Positions 48,148 to 60,131 of a stretch of 64,000 nucleotides of DNA are shown one piece after another (within the stretch, counting starts at the first letter, position 1; every line of letters begins with the position of its first letter). The translations under genes and the position numbers were made by a program. The notes under the pieces were generated by a model, which saw only the letters and a list, made by a program, of their open reading frames with translations, was not told the origin of the DNA and made no database searches. The DNA is taken from the NCBI RefSeq assembly GCF_021155775.2, contig NC_060233.1:35433077-35497076 (forward strand), in the 5' to 3' direction. The DNA is from Neodiprion pinetum. Its lineage: Eukaryota > Arthropoda > Insecta > Hymenoptera > Diprionidae.

Positions 48148-49247
48148 TTAGACGAAATATCACTCCTTTTTTGAAATATACCCACATAGACGTTCGGTTT
48201 CAACGCAATTCTTGCACCGCTGTTCTTAAAATTCCGCGTGGGATAAGCCATACTATCCCACTATGATAATTTTCATATTAAATTTTGAACGAATCACTGC
48301 GGGAGGACATGAAATGTTGAATTATGGAATGAATTTTCGAGACGTATCAATTGTATCGTAGAATTGATAATACTTAAGGTGTGTCTGGCTTAGAAAACGG
48401 ATCCGATTGTTTCCGATGTGACATAACGTTTGCGTTATCGTGTCGTTGCCGATGACGTAGCCCACCATCGGCGTGTCTTATTGTGTAGGTCTACGCGTAC
48501 CAACGTGAAAGACACCAATAAATAATGCTTAGGGATCGTCTGTCTGGCCCATAGATGTAACCCACGTCCTATAACTTTTTTCAAATAATATTTGGATAAG
48601 CATTTCCGAATAACAACAACGCCTGGCGGCTTCGAGATAGGAACTTGATCGTTTCGAATGGGCCTGTGACGTCTGTCGTATCGTTCTGCGTCGTATCTTT
48701 ACACCGGCAATATGAAGCGGAAATTGAGCGAATTAGTTGTCAGGAAATACAAGCTCAAAATCGAATAACTTAAATACGTCTCGCTTAAATCCAAGAGGAA
48801 AATACCGCAGCCCGTGTTTAATTTTTTTTTTTTTTTTTTCTCTCCCTTCAAACGTCATTTCATGAAAAACTATCATCATTATTGTCGTTCGTTGCAGTCT
48901 CAGAAAAGGCTGGGTTCGTGTCAAATATCACACTTTCTATCAGAGATTATTAACAAGTAGAGTTAACTGATAACACAATTAAAAGATCATCGAAAATCAT
49001 TCGCAGATAGGTCAATTGGAAAGTAATTTCAGATCATACGTTATTCGAGATACATAACTGTAGGTATGTATACTAGGTAGTTATGACAATGTGATAAATC
49101 GCAGGACGAAGAGAAAAAGGTCGGTTTTTTGGCGAATTCAATTCCATAAATTGCGCTGTTCTAAAAAATGTTGGATAAATAACGGGTGTGAGAATAAAGT
49201 TTTGAGAATCACTTCACTTCTTTAAAACACAAATCTTTCATCGCATT

Positions 49248-49277
49248 TCTCCCTCCCTCTCTCTCTCTCTCTCTTTC
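49248..49277. repeat. CT-rich microsatellite
   Basis: CTCCCTCC followed by a CT run. Confidence 0.9.
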
Positions 49278-51743
49278 TGTACATAAAAAATGTTATGAAA
49301 ATAAGTTTTCAATTTGTGCCTGATCTTTTTCGGATTCTAATAATATCACCGATGGCAAAAATATTATCGACACATTATTCGACGTAAATTTAGGTATTGG
49401 TTGAAAATTATATCGAAGTATGCTTCGCGCAATGTAATAAAGAATAGTGAATAGCTAAGTTACGAAACGACTTGCAAAGGAGGAAGAGAATGAAAAGTTG
49501 CGCTTCTTGCACTCGTCGCGACTGCATTTATTCCCCTGTCGCGCTTCTTTTGTGCAACGATCGAATTAAGAATCGTACGTGCAAAAATTGTAACCCTAGA
49601 CAATCGCTTGCGCACGAGTCGCATCCCTTCGTCGGCACGATCGTAAATCGATCTGTCTGCCAGAGTGCATATTATAAGGATAAAGGCGATGATCCAATTC
49701 CCTCGCTGGTTGTTGTTGTACCTTTATCTCACTGTCCCAGACATATTCATTTTCGAGGCAAATAAAACTGATCGTTTCTCAGAAGAATTTTTAAGTTTAA
49801 AAATGACCAACGATTTTTCAGAATAATAGATTTATGGCCCGCGTATTTTGCCGACTTAGTGGTACTTTGAGAAATCGAAAAATGCGACCTAAATGTTGCA
49901 GAATCAGTAGCCAAGAAAATAATCTGAAAAATTTTGGCGTTTTTTGGCTGTAAGGTTGGAATCGTTAATGGCAGTTACTTACAGAGACTATAACTTTTTT
50001 CCAATGGTATTTTTACGAAATAATACATCGATGAAGATAAAAAAAAATCAATCCTGAAGTTCGTTCCGAGTAGCATATAATTTTTTTTTTTTTTATTTTT
50101 CGAGAGGGGGAAAAACTGAACATTTTCCGAGTGTATATGTATAGAAAATGAGGACACGTCAAGCTGGAGATAAGAAATGAGGCCGTTTATTTTTTTTTTC
50201 TCAAGAGATAAACGCAACCGAGAGGTAATTGAATGCCACGAATACATTGAGTTAACTGATTCCCGGGAAGATAATACACTGATCCGTATTTTACGCTGCA
50301 GATTCACTGAAAAATCACAGAATATGATAAAACTGAGTATAAATAAGTACATAATTTTATATACCTACGGAAAAAATTCCGCGCTATATTTTAAAGCTGA
50401 ATAAATTACGCGTGTTTATAAATCAAATTAAATCAAATGCACAGTTAAGTTAACGCTGATAAATTTGCTATAATAACCGGTTTGAGGTTTTGCATGAAAT
50501 CAAGAGCCTGCATATTGTACTAAGAATTTAATGAACGAACCTGTTTCTGACATTTAATGTTAACTGAGTATACGGTAAGGATCTAGTATTGATTTATGGT
50601 CAGTCGTTAATTCTCGGATGTCAGAATCGAATTATTGCGCGATGGAAAATAACTTTCGGCTTAATTAACAACTTGTATCTGCCTTCCGACCGCAGCTCTG
50701 CAGTACAAGAGCGTAGTTACGCCAACCTGGACGCCTTTCGTTACCCCTTACAGCTTTGCTTAGCGATCTGTTCGATATTTTGTAATCAGATCGATACTCG
50801 TCTTTGCTCAGCATGTGGACAGGGTCAGACGACACCAGGAATCCGACATGCGACACTTTAACTGCAGGAAAACCATGTAACCTTATAGTTTTACGTTATA
50901 CGTATTCACTACAAGTGCAGCGTAGCGCGAGTCTCACAGAAGCGAATACCTGTTATAAGATTCCTAGTCAAAAATGTAAGTGTGAAAATAGAAAAAAATT
51001 TAGAATCAATTGCCTCTGGGTTCGTCGAACTTTTCGATCCGCATATTTGAAAAATACGTGTCTTACGCGCGATGGTTCGTTCACTTGGAAATCGAAAGAA
51101 TGATTTCAATTCCTTAGTATTGATATCGAGGGAGTTTTACTGGTTTCCATCTTTTTATTAATTTTCGATGATTCGAGGAAATCATCCAATATACTGGTAA
51201 ATCATTGGAAACAAACCGAAACCGTTTGGTAAACACGAAATCGATGAAAATCAACAGCATATATGATGTTAACGAATTGAAACAATTTGGCAAAAGTTTT
51301 CTACAAAAGTTGCAATGATTTTCGTAACTTCTCCAACGCTGTCGCGCGAATCGCGATCATTTCCAATTATTTCCCATAGGTATATCTGTTAATTATTTAT
51401 CAACATATTTTATTCCCGTATTCATAAATTCCTTCAATTTAAAATTCGATAACCAGTTTTTAAACTGTCGAATTGTTTGCAATTCGAATGAATATCGCCT
51501 GCCTCGATTATACATTTGCAACTTTTGGCATTTTGCGACGCGGCCGGGTTCGGGTTTCACTCATATCGATATGGTGCGGAGGAGCCGGTTATCCTGCATA
51601 ATCACGCTGCAAACAAATTATGGCTTGTATCGAAATGCGAAGTAATTTCGAGTGCCGAGTCCCGAAAATACCGGCACTTGGACGAGACCGCGTCAGTAAC
51701 GAAAATATCCACCGAATCTAAACCTGCGGATGAAGGTATGCGA

Positions 51744-51774
51744 GTCTCTCTCTCTTTCTCTCTCTTTCTCTCTG
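51744..51774. repeat. Interrupted CT microsatellite
   Basis: CT runs separated by TTTC units. Confidence 0.9.
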
Positions 51775-52651
51775 CACGGCATCCTAGGGTTAATAAAAAC
51801 ATTAATAACAGCGGTAGTCAATGTTGGCTTAGCTGTGATCCACGCAGTCCTCACCAGATCGACGCTTCCGACGCTCTTCTTCCTCAACGATTTCCGGTCA
51901 CGGAATCTCGATTTATCCGCCTCGTTTTACGAGGCCTCCATCCAATTAATAGGCCACGCTGATTATAAAAACACCTAAAAATTTCTGGTATTCTTCGCGT
52001 CGTCTGATCAGATATCCGCGCTACAATGTGTATCAAAAAACGCCAAAATTATCCGAACATTATCCTTAACCCCTTCAGGCACGCAGGTCGGCTACCTGAA
52101 AATGAAAAAAAATCCAGGATCTTGCACGGAATATAAGAAGAATTACAAAAAAGAAGAAGAAAAATGGATGCAGCTGTAATGAAGGTACGAAACGGATCGA
52201 AATTTTGAGAAATTTAATTTTTTTCACGTCCGACAGAATGACGAGTTGAATAATATTCGGGCTTCTTTGAATCGGCGGAAGAAAATGCTGCAAGTTACGA
52301 CCTAGAAGAAATGTAGCTGTTTGCATTTTTTCACACTCGATACAGCAATGCTGAAATAACAACTGACTCCCATATTACAACGATAGATAATATCCCGAGT
52401 TTATTGAAATAAACGATTCCCCGCGTTAAGATCCAACCCGATTTATCTCCCCGCTTGACTTTTTTTTACGAAGTCGCTCGGCGAAGGGCAGAGAGAGTTT
52501 ATGAGCAGCCTGTTGCAAGTAGGGTAACTCTCTGTCGAATACACGGTGGAACGAGAATAAACGGTGACTCTATAGTGGAATTGAAATGTCGATTAAAAGA
52601 CGCTAAAAACAGGTTGTAAAAATGTTTCGAAAATCGCTGCGCTGCAGTTTG

Positions 52652-52673
52652 AATATATATATATATATATTTA
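52652..52673. repeat. AT dinucleotide repeat
   Basis: An AT run about 60 bases left of the foldback element. Confidence 0.9.
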
Positions 52674-52730
52674 TTCCACACCAAATCAACCTACGTATGA
52701 CCCTCACCGTTGACGATTTTTTTTTATCTT

Positions 52731-53239
52731 TATAGTATGGTGTAAAGTATACGAAAAGAAAAATAGTTTGTTTTTTACTGCTGCCAAAAACACGAAAACC
52801 CAATTTCCGAATGAATAGCCCTGATCGATTGGCCTCACATTTTTTCCATGAATTCTTTAACGAAAGACGAAAATTTCGACACCAAGATGGAAGTGGGCAA
52901 GTTTTTGGATTAGACGCTAGAGGCGAATCAGGTAATTGAAAAGTTGAAAAAAAACGTGTAAAATATAAATTTGTATTTTTGTAATTTATGTTTAATTCGA
53001 TTTTTTTCACGTTTTAATTAATTGTTTCGCCCGTAGCTTTTGAACCAAGAGCTGTGCTTCACTTCCATCTTGGTCTCAAAATTTTTTGTTTTTCAACAAT
53101 GAATTTGTGAGAAAGATTTGAAGCCAGTCGATTAGGAATATTCGTTTGAAAATTGTGTTTTTGGGAGTTCTAAAAATCAAACCTGTGGTCCAAAAAATCT
53201 AAAAGTCAGTGAAAGACGATTTTTTTGCGCACACTATAC
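52731..53239. mobile_element. Foldback element: 0.5-kb near-symmetric long inverted repeat
   Basis: The two halves are imperfect reverse complements over almost the whole length, with the centre near 52985. Matching landmarks are TATAGTATGG / TATAGTGTGC at the ends, CCAAAAACAC, TGATCGATTGGC / TAATCGACTGGC and ACCAAGATGGAAGTG (exact; plus 52881-52895, minus 53060-53074). GCTAgAGGCGAAtCA / GCTACGGGCGAAaCA lies near the centre. TA flanks are possible. The sequence is non-coding. It resembles a foldback or MITE transposon; if transcribed it would form a long hairpin RNA. Confidence 0.75.
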
Positions 53240-56200
53240 CGTACGTAAAAATAAATAAAATCGCCGATTATGTGATGGCCAGGCGAAGGTCGGTTCAGAG
53301 TGAAATGCCTTATATACATACACGTATACAATACAGTATTTCTATACTTGATTAAAAAATTCAGAGTAGGTGGGTGTGTTCCATCGATTTGTCAGCCGGG
53401 TGTTTATAAATTTTGCCACACCTACGGATAAGGACATGGAAATAAACCCACGGGATGTTATTACACAGAATACGGAGAAATTATTTTGTACAACGCGGAA
53501 GGTCAGCACACATTCATTGAATGGTAAAACACAATAGTTGAGGTGAGAATTTTAGAAGCTAATTTATAACGACCATACAATTTGAAGGAGATGTGAAATT
53601 TCCTCGACGCGATTTCAATTGAGCAACTTTCAAATGCTTTTGTTTGCAATATTTACCGCATATTGTATCGTAGGTATTTTTACAGTATATTATTCATATT
53701 TTCAAATTAACGACGTATCGACAAAATTTGATGTACCCACGCTAATTTAACACTCTGCAGGGTACGTGTTTCAATCCATGTATAATTTACAATTAGCTCG
53801 AAATACATAAAATCTCGTTACAAAGAATTCTTTGAAACGATTCTTTGTACGATGAATTGCGGGGATTCACGCCGCAAGGATTTATTTACCAACTCGAGAA
53901 GGCGCCGACTGAATGCTGAGAATCTCTCGTAATTTCAACATGTTTTTTTTTTTTTTTTTCTTTTTTCATCGCTCGCGAATATTTCACCGTAAAAGACGAA
54001 ACAACTGCTGATACATTAAGCGCAGCCGACTCTTGATCACGCGTCGCGTCTACGATCACGATCATGGAAAAATGATCGTGTCCCTTGATTGATTCGATCC
54101 GGAACGAAGGCGAAATATTCTCTGAAATAATGTAGAACCATCTAAAAGTGACCAACCGACGGAAAATAATAGTTAATTAGGTAAAGTTTCCCCTTCATTT
54201 TTATGCTTCGGAATTACAAACTGCGCTGCATAAAAGATAGTTTTTTCTCACTCCTCTTTTTATTTTTAGAGTTTATTTATTTTTTTTTTTTTAATTTTTT
54301 TTCGAATAGTAATCCAAGCTTGAAATCACTGTAAAACGGTGGTCATTTGTTTTCACTGAAAGTTCCCAAAGCCCTCAGGAAATTTATAGACTCTTGGGTT
54401 CGCTGCAGCTATGTTACATTATATATAAATATATTCCGTAAGGGCCAGGGTTGTCTAATTTTAGGCGGATTTCACACTGTTTTTGGTTTTCTTTTTGTCA
54501 CTACGTTTGGAACGCGCGCCATCGGTTTCGTAATCGTGTATCTCTGGGAGACTGCAGCCACGATGGTCGTGTCCACGTCCAACGCTTTGGCGGGTGAAAG
54601 ATGATTTTTTAATTTTTCAATTTTTCAAATTTTTTCTCGAGCGTATCGCATCGAATTTATCCAAGAAATGTTCACAACATACGTTATCCAATGGCGCAGG
54701 TCTTGCGGATATAACATAACTAGAAACTAACGGAACGATTGAAGATTTTTTTTTTTTTGGAAAATTTAAGAAACAATTTTTTTGACTCTTACGAATGTTC
54801 TTATATTTATTTTTCTATATTCTAAATTTGGTTCGAGTAGATTTCAGTAGAAACAAAACAAGTTTTCCGAATGGAAAATTACCCTCGATGCATGATGAAA
54901 TAGAAAACGAGTATAGTGGAAACTTTAACAGTATAACATTAGTTGAAGGCATCCGAAAAGTTCCGGTTCGTAATGTTGAACGTACGTCGGTAATTAACCC
55001 AGTTGCTGTAAAACGATAAGTGGAAATTATGGTTCTCTCGAGAAGCTCGTCAAAACTGACATTTCGAAAGTCTAACTAATATTTCCTGCACGTGCAATCT
55101 TATCACCGGTAATATATACACGTATAATCCTAGGTATTTACTTGTTATTTCTAAGAGACGCGGTATCGTCTGCATTGTGTATAACCACGAACACACGCCT
55201 CGTTGATTGTGAATAATAGTGTGTACGTTCAGCAGACAAGATCACGAGAAGAATAGCTTACGTGCAAGTCTTCCGACATCATTCCGAAACGGGCGACAGT
55301 CTAATTAAACTGTATACGAAAAAGGAGGAAACGATGCTTGTGCCTTTTGGTACACGAAACTATGCCAGATTCGCTGTTTCAAATGCTGGGTTAATTTCAG
55401 CAGTATTAATTTTATTATAAAACGGGAATAACTATAGGTGCGTTTTCATATTTCGAATGAATTTTGTGTATCAGTTTTCGCAGTTGTTATTTTATCAAGA
55501 TTGGAATATCAGATAAGCTGACACTACGAAGCGTTAACTGCAGTGGATGATATCGAGTGAATCCAGTTCCCGTCACTACAGCTCGTGTATCACGTATCAA
55601 TTCAATTATGTACGAGCGATATATCGCTGCTTTGATTCAGTTTCTCGTTTTCAGGGTTTAAGATGCCTCGAGCGTGAGTCAGTTACTCTGCACGTTCAAC
55701 AAAATGATAATATTTAGGATTTGCGGTATGTAGTGGCAGCCGACATACGCCCACGAGAATTAAGTCAGCGAGTTTGTACGTGCCTCTGCGGTGTACATGG
55801 ATGTATAGGTATGCGTATGTATATACATACGTATAATACGTTATAACGATGAATGATCGCCTTCGCAGTCCCGTCTTCGCCTTGGGTTTTAATCGAATGC
55901 GAAACGACAGCTATATACGAAAACTGGCGGGAAAGAGATCCATCAAGCCTCGATTCACGTGGAGCTTTATGCTTACATACAGGCGTACAGATTATACGCG
56001 TATTTACACAGCAATAATAAGATGAAAGTTACCGTCGGGAAACACTGCGAGAGTTACATTACACACATAGGTACCTACGATCTGAGAAAATATTTATACA
56101 TCGTTTATTTCGAAATTCAATGATTTCGCTGTTGCCGGATCAAAAGCGGCATTCACCAGCAGCGGCAACAGACGACCTGCAGAAACTATTTTGCATCAGG

Positions 56201-58830
56201 CTGCACGGTGATTCAAACGATTTTCATTTTATTGCACGGAACCATGTGTGTCGGCATACAATATTTGTGCTATTATCTATCGTACAAGTTTACTTATATT
56301 CCATGAGTTACAACCGTATGAAAATTCCGGAACAATTTGAAAGGTGGTTATAAATTAGAAATACGTCAAAATTTCAACTTTTGTTTCACTCGTTTTGGCG
56401 ATTGGCCAATACTTAACATAAATATTTAACAAAAATTGTCCGTCATTATTCAACACTATTGAACTCTATAATTCAGTTAGATTTCCAATTGTCGAATCAG
56501 GGATAAAAAAAAAAAAAAAATATCGTATAACTTGCCAAACTGTTTCAACATTTCATTTTTCTCTTTCTTTCTATTATACCTGCACGATGCTGTCGGCTCT
56601 TTCGGCAGGTGCCGAAAAGTTCCGGTTCGATGTAAAGAAAAAGATTAAGAAACAAAATAAACTGGGACTAAGAAAGTATAAATATGCGGCACATTGTTTT
56701 TTTCATTTAATTTTACATTTTTCAACGGTAACCTAGATCGACTTAACATTGTACAGACCCCCCGATGTCCATAACGTAAAGCATTCGGGCACACCACCAC
56801 CACCGCCTATTTTTGTACTCGGTTAGCTTAGCAGGGCGCAGTTCACAAATTTTACTACAGTTTAAATTTCACGCAAGTGTATATCATGGACAGGCTTTTG
56901 TAACAGCTCGTTCGATCAACAAAAACAAACACACTCGGTATCTTTCTGTTCAATCTTTAATCTGCGCAAACATATTTCAGTGATTTATTTGTGTGGATCT
57001 ATATAACATTAAATCGCATCTATAATACACAGGCGAAATAATCTGTTCTGCGTTAATTATTATTGGTCCAGATTTCAATTCTTGTTGGTGTTGAGCGTCG
57101 TTTGCATCAGTTGAAGGGAAATTCAAGTTTCGCGAATCATGAATAATAACGTAATAAGACCGCAATGCAGTCAGTTTCGCGCGAACACGCCAACCTGACG
57201 TAATGCGGCACTCGTCACGAGGGAAATATTTTCCACGAAACGACTCGTTCATCGCGTGAAATTTTACCTTTTAAAGAAATTTGTCGAGCGTACAAGTATC
57301 GCCAAACTCAGAGTGACGAATAGGAAAACGGTGAAAGATTTTTCATCTTCTTTATATTCAAAATTGTTCAAACATCTAACCGTAACCATGGTAGACCAAG
57401 TTTTGTTGAATCATGAGATTTAGTAAAGGGATTTGAAATGCTTGAAAATCATTTAAAGCGCGTTGAAATTTCACACAGACCAAAATACACGAGACAAGTC
57501 AACAGTTTCGGTAGGTGGAGGCAAAAACCGTGGCGAAACATAGCGAGCACGAAATTACGTGACTGACAATGAACTACTGCGGATGTGACTCGCAATCTTG
57601 TCACACTCTAATTAATCAACGTGTGCCTGATTAGCAGCTTAGCCCGCTTTAAATACCGTCAAACTAACTTAACGAGCATAATTTCATTTACGCGCAAAAT
57701 TAAATTTGAAATTACGATTTACACACGGATACAGAAATGCTAATCGGCATTTGGCGAGTAACTACGTGGCCGAAAATGTGATACAAGCACCTTGACAAAC
57801 ACCTTTGTCCGTGACGTTAAGCCTCAATAATGTTCAAGTATATCACGCGATTTTTCTAGTACAATTGAACAGCGAAACAAAAAATCTGCGTGAACGCTTC
57901 AAAATTCGATGTATTTGTTATACGTCGTTTAAATAGTTTTTTTCAAGTTCACGAGTGAGGCAGTTCTTTCTCATTCAACGTAGATGGGATCGAGTGCGAG
58001 AAGAAGCGAATTACTACTGCAACCGTAGCGCGTTGCCGCTTTATGGTACAGCTTGACAATAGTGAAGTGGTCGTCAAAAAACTCGGTACCCGGTATACGT
58101 ATGTAATTCGTGGCAAAGACGGAGAAGCGTGAACGCTTTTTCACTCCCGACAAAAATAATTGTCCAATCATGGTGGAACCCTATCGTATTTACGGTTTCA
58201 CCGCAACTAAAAACAGAACACCCGGCTCTAACGAGATTTTGTACGTATCGGATCCTTGGATTTCGTACCGCTTGAGCCCTACGTTCTAAACTATATACAT
58301 TGTTTTTACAGTTGTTGCTATGGCGGCTATGATTAATTAATGTAATAATTTGACGTGATTTAAGCACGTGATTGATCGTCGACGTGAAATTTATAACGTC
58401 ATTTAGTTATTGATGAGAAAAACAAACTGCGAGTAAATTAACCCTTTTTATTATTAAGCAGATGATTTTTTTTTCTTTTCAAGACGTGCCTATCACTTCA
58501 CCCTTCAATTTACAGTGATCTAATTACTGCATTTTCTGTCTTATTTTAAGTCCATATTTCTGCGCCGTTTTTCACGCTACTTCGCCGACAGCCGTGAACA
58601 TGAAGTCGCATACGTGGCAGGCGAAAATTGAAAAATATTGAACCTAGCGTAACGAAGAATATCGAAGCTATTGAAAATTGACAAGAATATTCCTTAGAAA
58701 CTGATCGAATATGGTGATCTTTTTTATTCGGTATATTTGCCTGCCACAGCACGTAAGACAACAGCTTTAAAAAATGTATAAATTGAAGATCTCGAAACTA
58801 AAGCGTGTCTCTTTTGTTCTGTCATTAGCC
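53240..58830. other. Gene desert, right part, upstream of the LRR gene
   Basis: AT-rich with homopolymer runs. No coding region is supported. The last bases contain a likely splice acceptor (TTCTGTCATTAG|CC) just before the LRR start codon, so an untranslated first exon probably lies somewhere to the left. Confidence 0.45.
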
Positions 58831-60131
58831 ATGAACATCCTGCTAGCCAACGGAATCTTCTCGCTGATTCTGTGCATGGCAGCTGCTCCAGCTGACGTAA
58901 TGGTGCTCGGCAAGCCGAGCTTCATCTCAGACCAAGGCCAGTTCGTTCGTAAATGTATTTACTCCAAATGGTATTCGAAGCTGCAGGTCAATTGCAGCAG
59001 GAGAGATTTCGAGAACATTCCAGAGAAACTGAACACCAAAGTCGAGGTTAGTCTACTACCATTCTATAGGTACTTTGGATTTCATTTATACGTATTTTTA
59101 TTCCCAATCGCAACGTTATTCAGGTGATTTGAACTCGCTACAAGCTGTAGACGACGGAGAAATTACACTTTTATGAAAGTTTGGACGACTTGTCATTTTT
59201 CGTGATTAGCAAGGAAATTTCCTATCGAGAACTTTGCGGTTCATGATTAAATTTGATCACGTGGTTACTAATTATCTACGTCGTGTTTGTTTTTTGTTTC
59301 AAGATAATGGTGATGTCCTCCAACCGGCTGAGAGAAGAATTACCGCCTCATACCTTCGCCCCGTATACAAGACTGGTGTCCCTCTTCCTCAATGACAATT
59401 TTTTGAGCGATATCAACAACACTATCGAGGACCTCCAGTACCTTCAAGTCCTCGACATATCTGACAACGGTTTTTACGTCCTACCGTCGACCCTCTTCCA
59501 GCTTCCGTATCTCCGTACGCTGTACCTGTCGCACAACTTCCTCACGGACGGAACATTCAAGCTGGAAGTAACTTCGCCAATCGAACATCTTGAGATCGGG
59601 CGGAACAAGTTGACGAAAATACCGTCGATCGGACCTCAGCCGTCGCTGACTAAACTGAACCTATCGACTAACTACATTGATCGGCTATCGGTGGACGATG
59701 TGGCTCCGTTCTGCAAATTAGAAATCTTGGATATCACCAACAATCCCATATCGTTAGGGGACTCGAGTTGCGATTGTCACCAATTCATGAAGTGGGTGAA
59801 AATACGCAACATAACGCTTGTATCGAATATTGCCTGTAAACGCGAGACCCTCGATTCTTGCAGCGCAACGAGTTTCACAAACGAGACGATGGCGTTGTAC
59901 AACGAATGCTTAGGAGCGATCGAGATCGCCAAAGCTCAAGCCAAGGCGAAGGCGACCTGGATAACAGCGGGAAGCTGCATCCTCGCCTTTTTGGTTTGCG
60001 TCATAATCGGTCTTTACTGTGTCCATAAGAGGAATAAGAAGCGGGAAAAGAAAAAGAAGAAGGCGCAAACATTGGCCGCAAATAACGCGAACACGGAACT
60101 GCTCAACGGCAATTTGCCTGAGCCAGTCTAG
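58831..60131 (+). CDS. Small leucine-rich-repeat transmembrane protein
   Basis: Two exons, 58831-59046 and 59304-60131, phase 0, 347 residues. I start at ATG 58831 because it gives a good signal peptide (MNILLANGIFSLILCMAAA) and is preceded by an acceptor-like ATTAG|CC. The frame is also open from ATG 58774. The order is a Cys-containing N-cap (KCIYSKW..LQVNCSRRDFENIP) and five or so LRRs (RLVSLFLNDNFLSDI, YLQVLDISDNGFYVLP, YLRTLYLSHNFLTDG, SLTKLNLSTNYIDRL, KLEILDITNNPI). A C-terminal cap (DSSCDCHQFMKWVK, ACKRETLDSC) and one membrane helix (ITAGSCILAFLVCVIIGLYC) follow. The cytoplasmic tail is very basic (KRNKKREKKKKK). It is probably a cell-surface adhesion or receptor protein; I do not recognise the orthologue. 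Confidence 0.87.

Larger units (their letters stand above)
41529..52730. other. Gene desert, central part
   Basis: No gene is supported in 11 kb. It contains a GC/CpG-richer island around 42550-43000 and several microsatellites listed separately. Open frames of up to 148 codons (51516-51962) show no recognisable features. Distant regulatory DNA or long introns of genes outside the window are possible. Confidence 0.4.

Noticed and set aside
51516..51962. 148-codon plus-strand ORF in the desert
   Set aside because: It runs through a CT microsatellite, has no domain, and overlapping frames are equally open.
51786..52080. GGGTTAA and TTAACCC strings as piggyBac-like ends
   Set aside because: They face the wrong way relative to each other, and such short strings are expected by chance.
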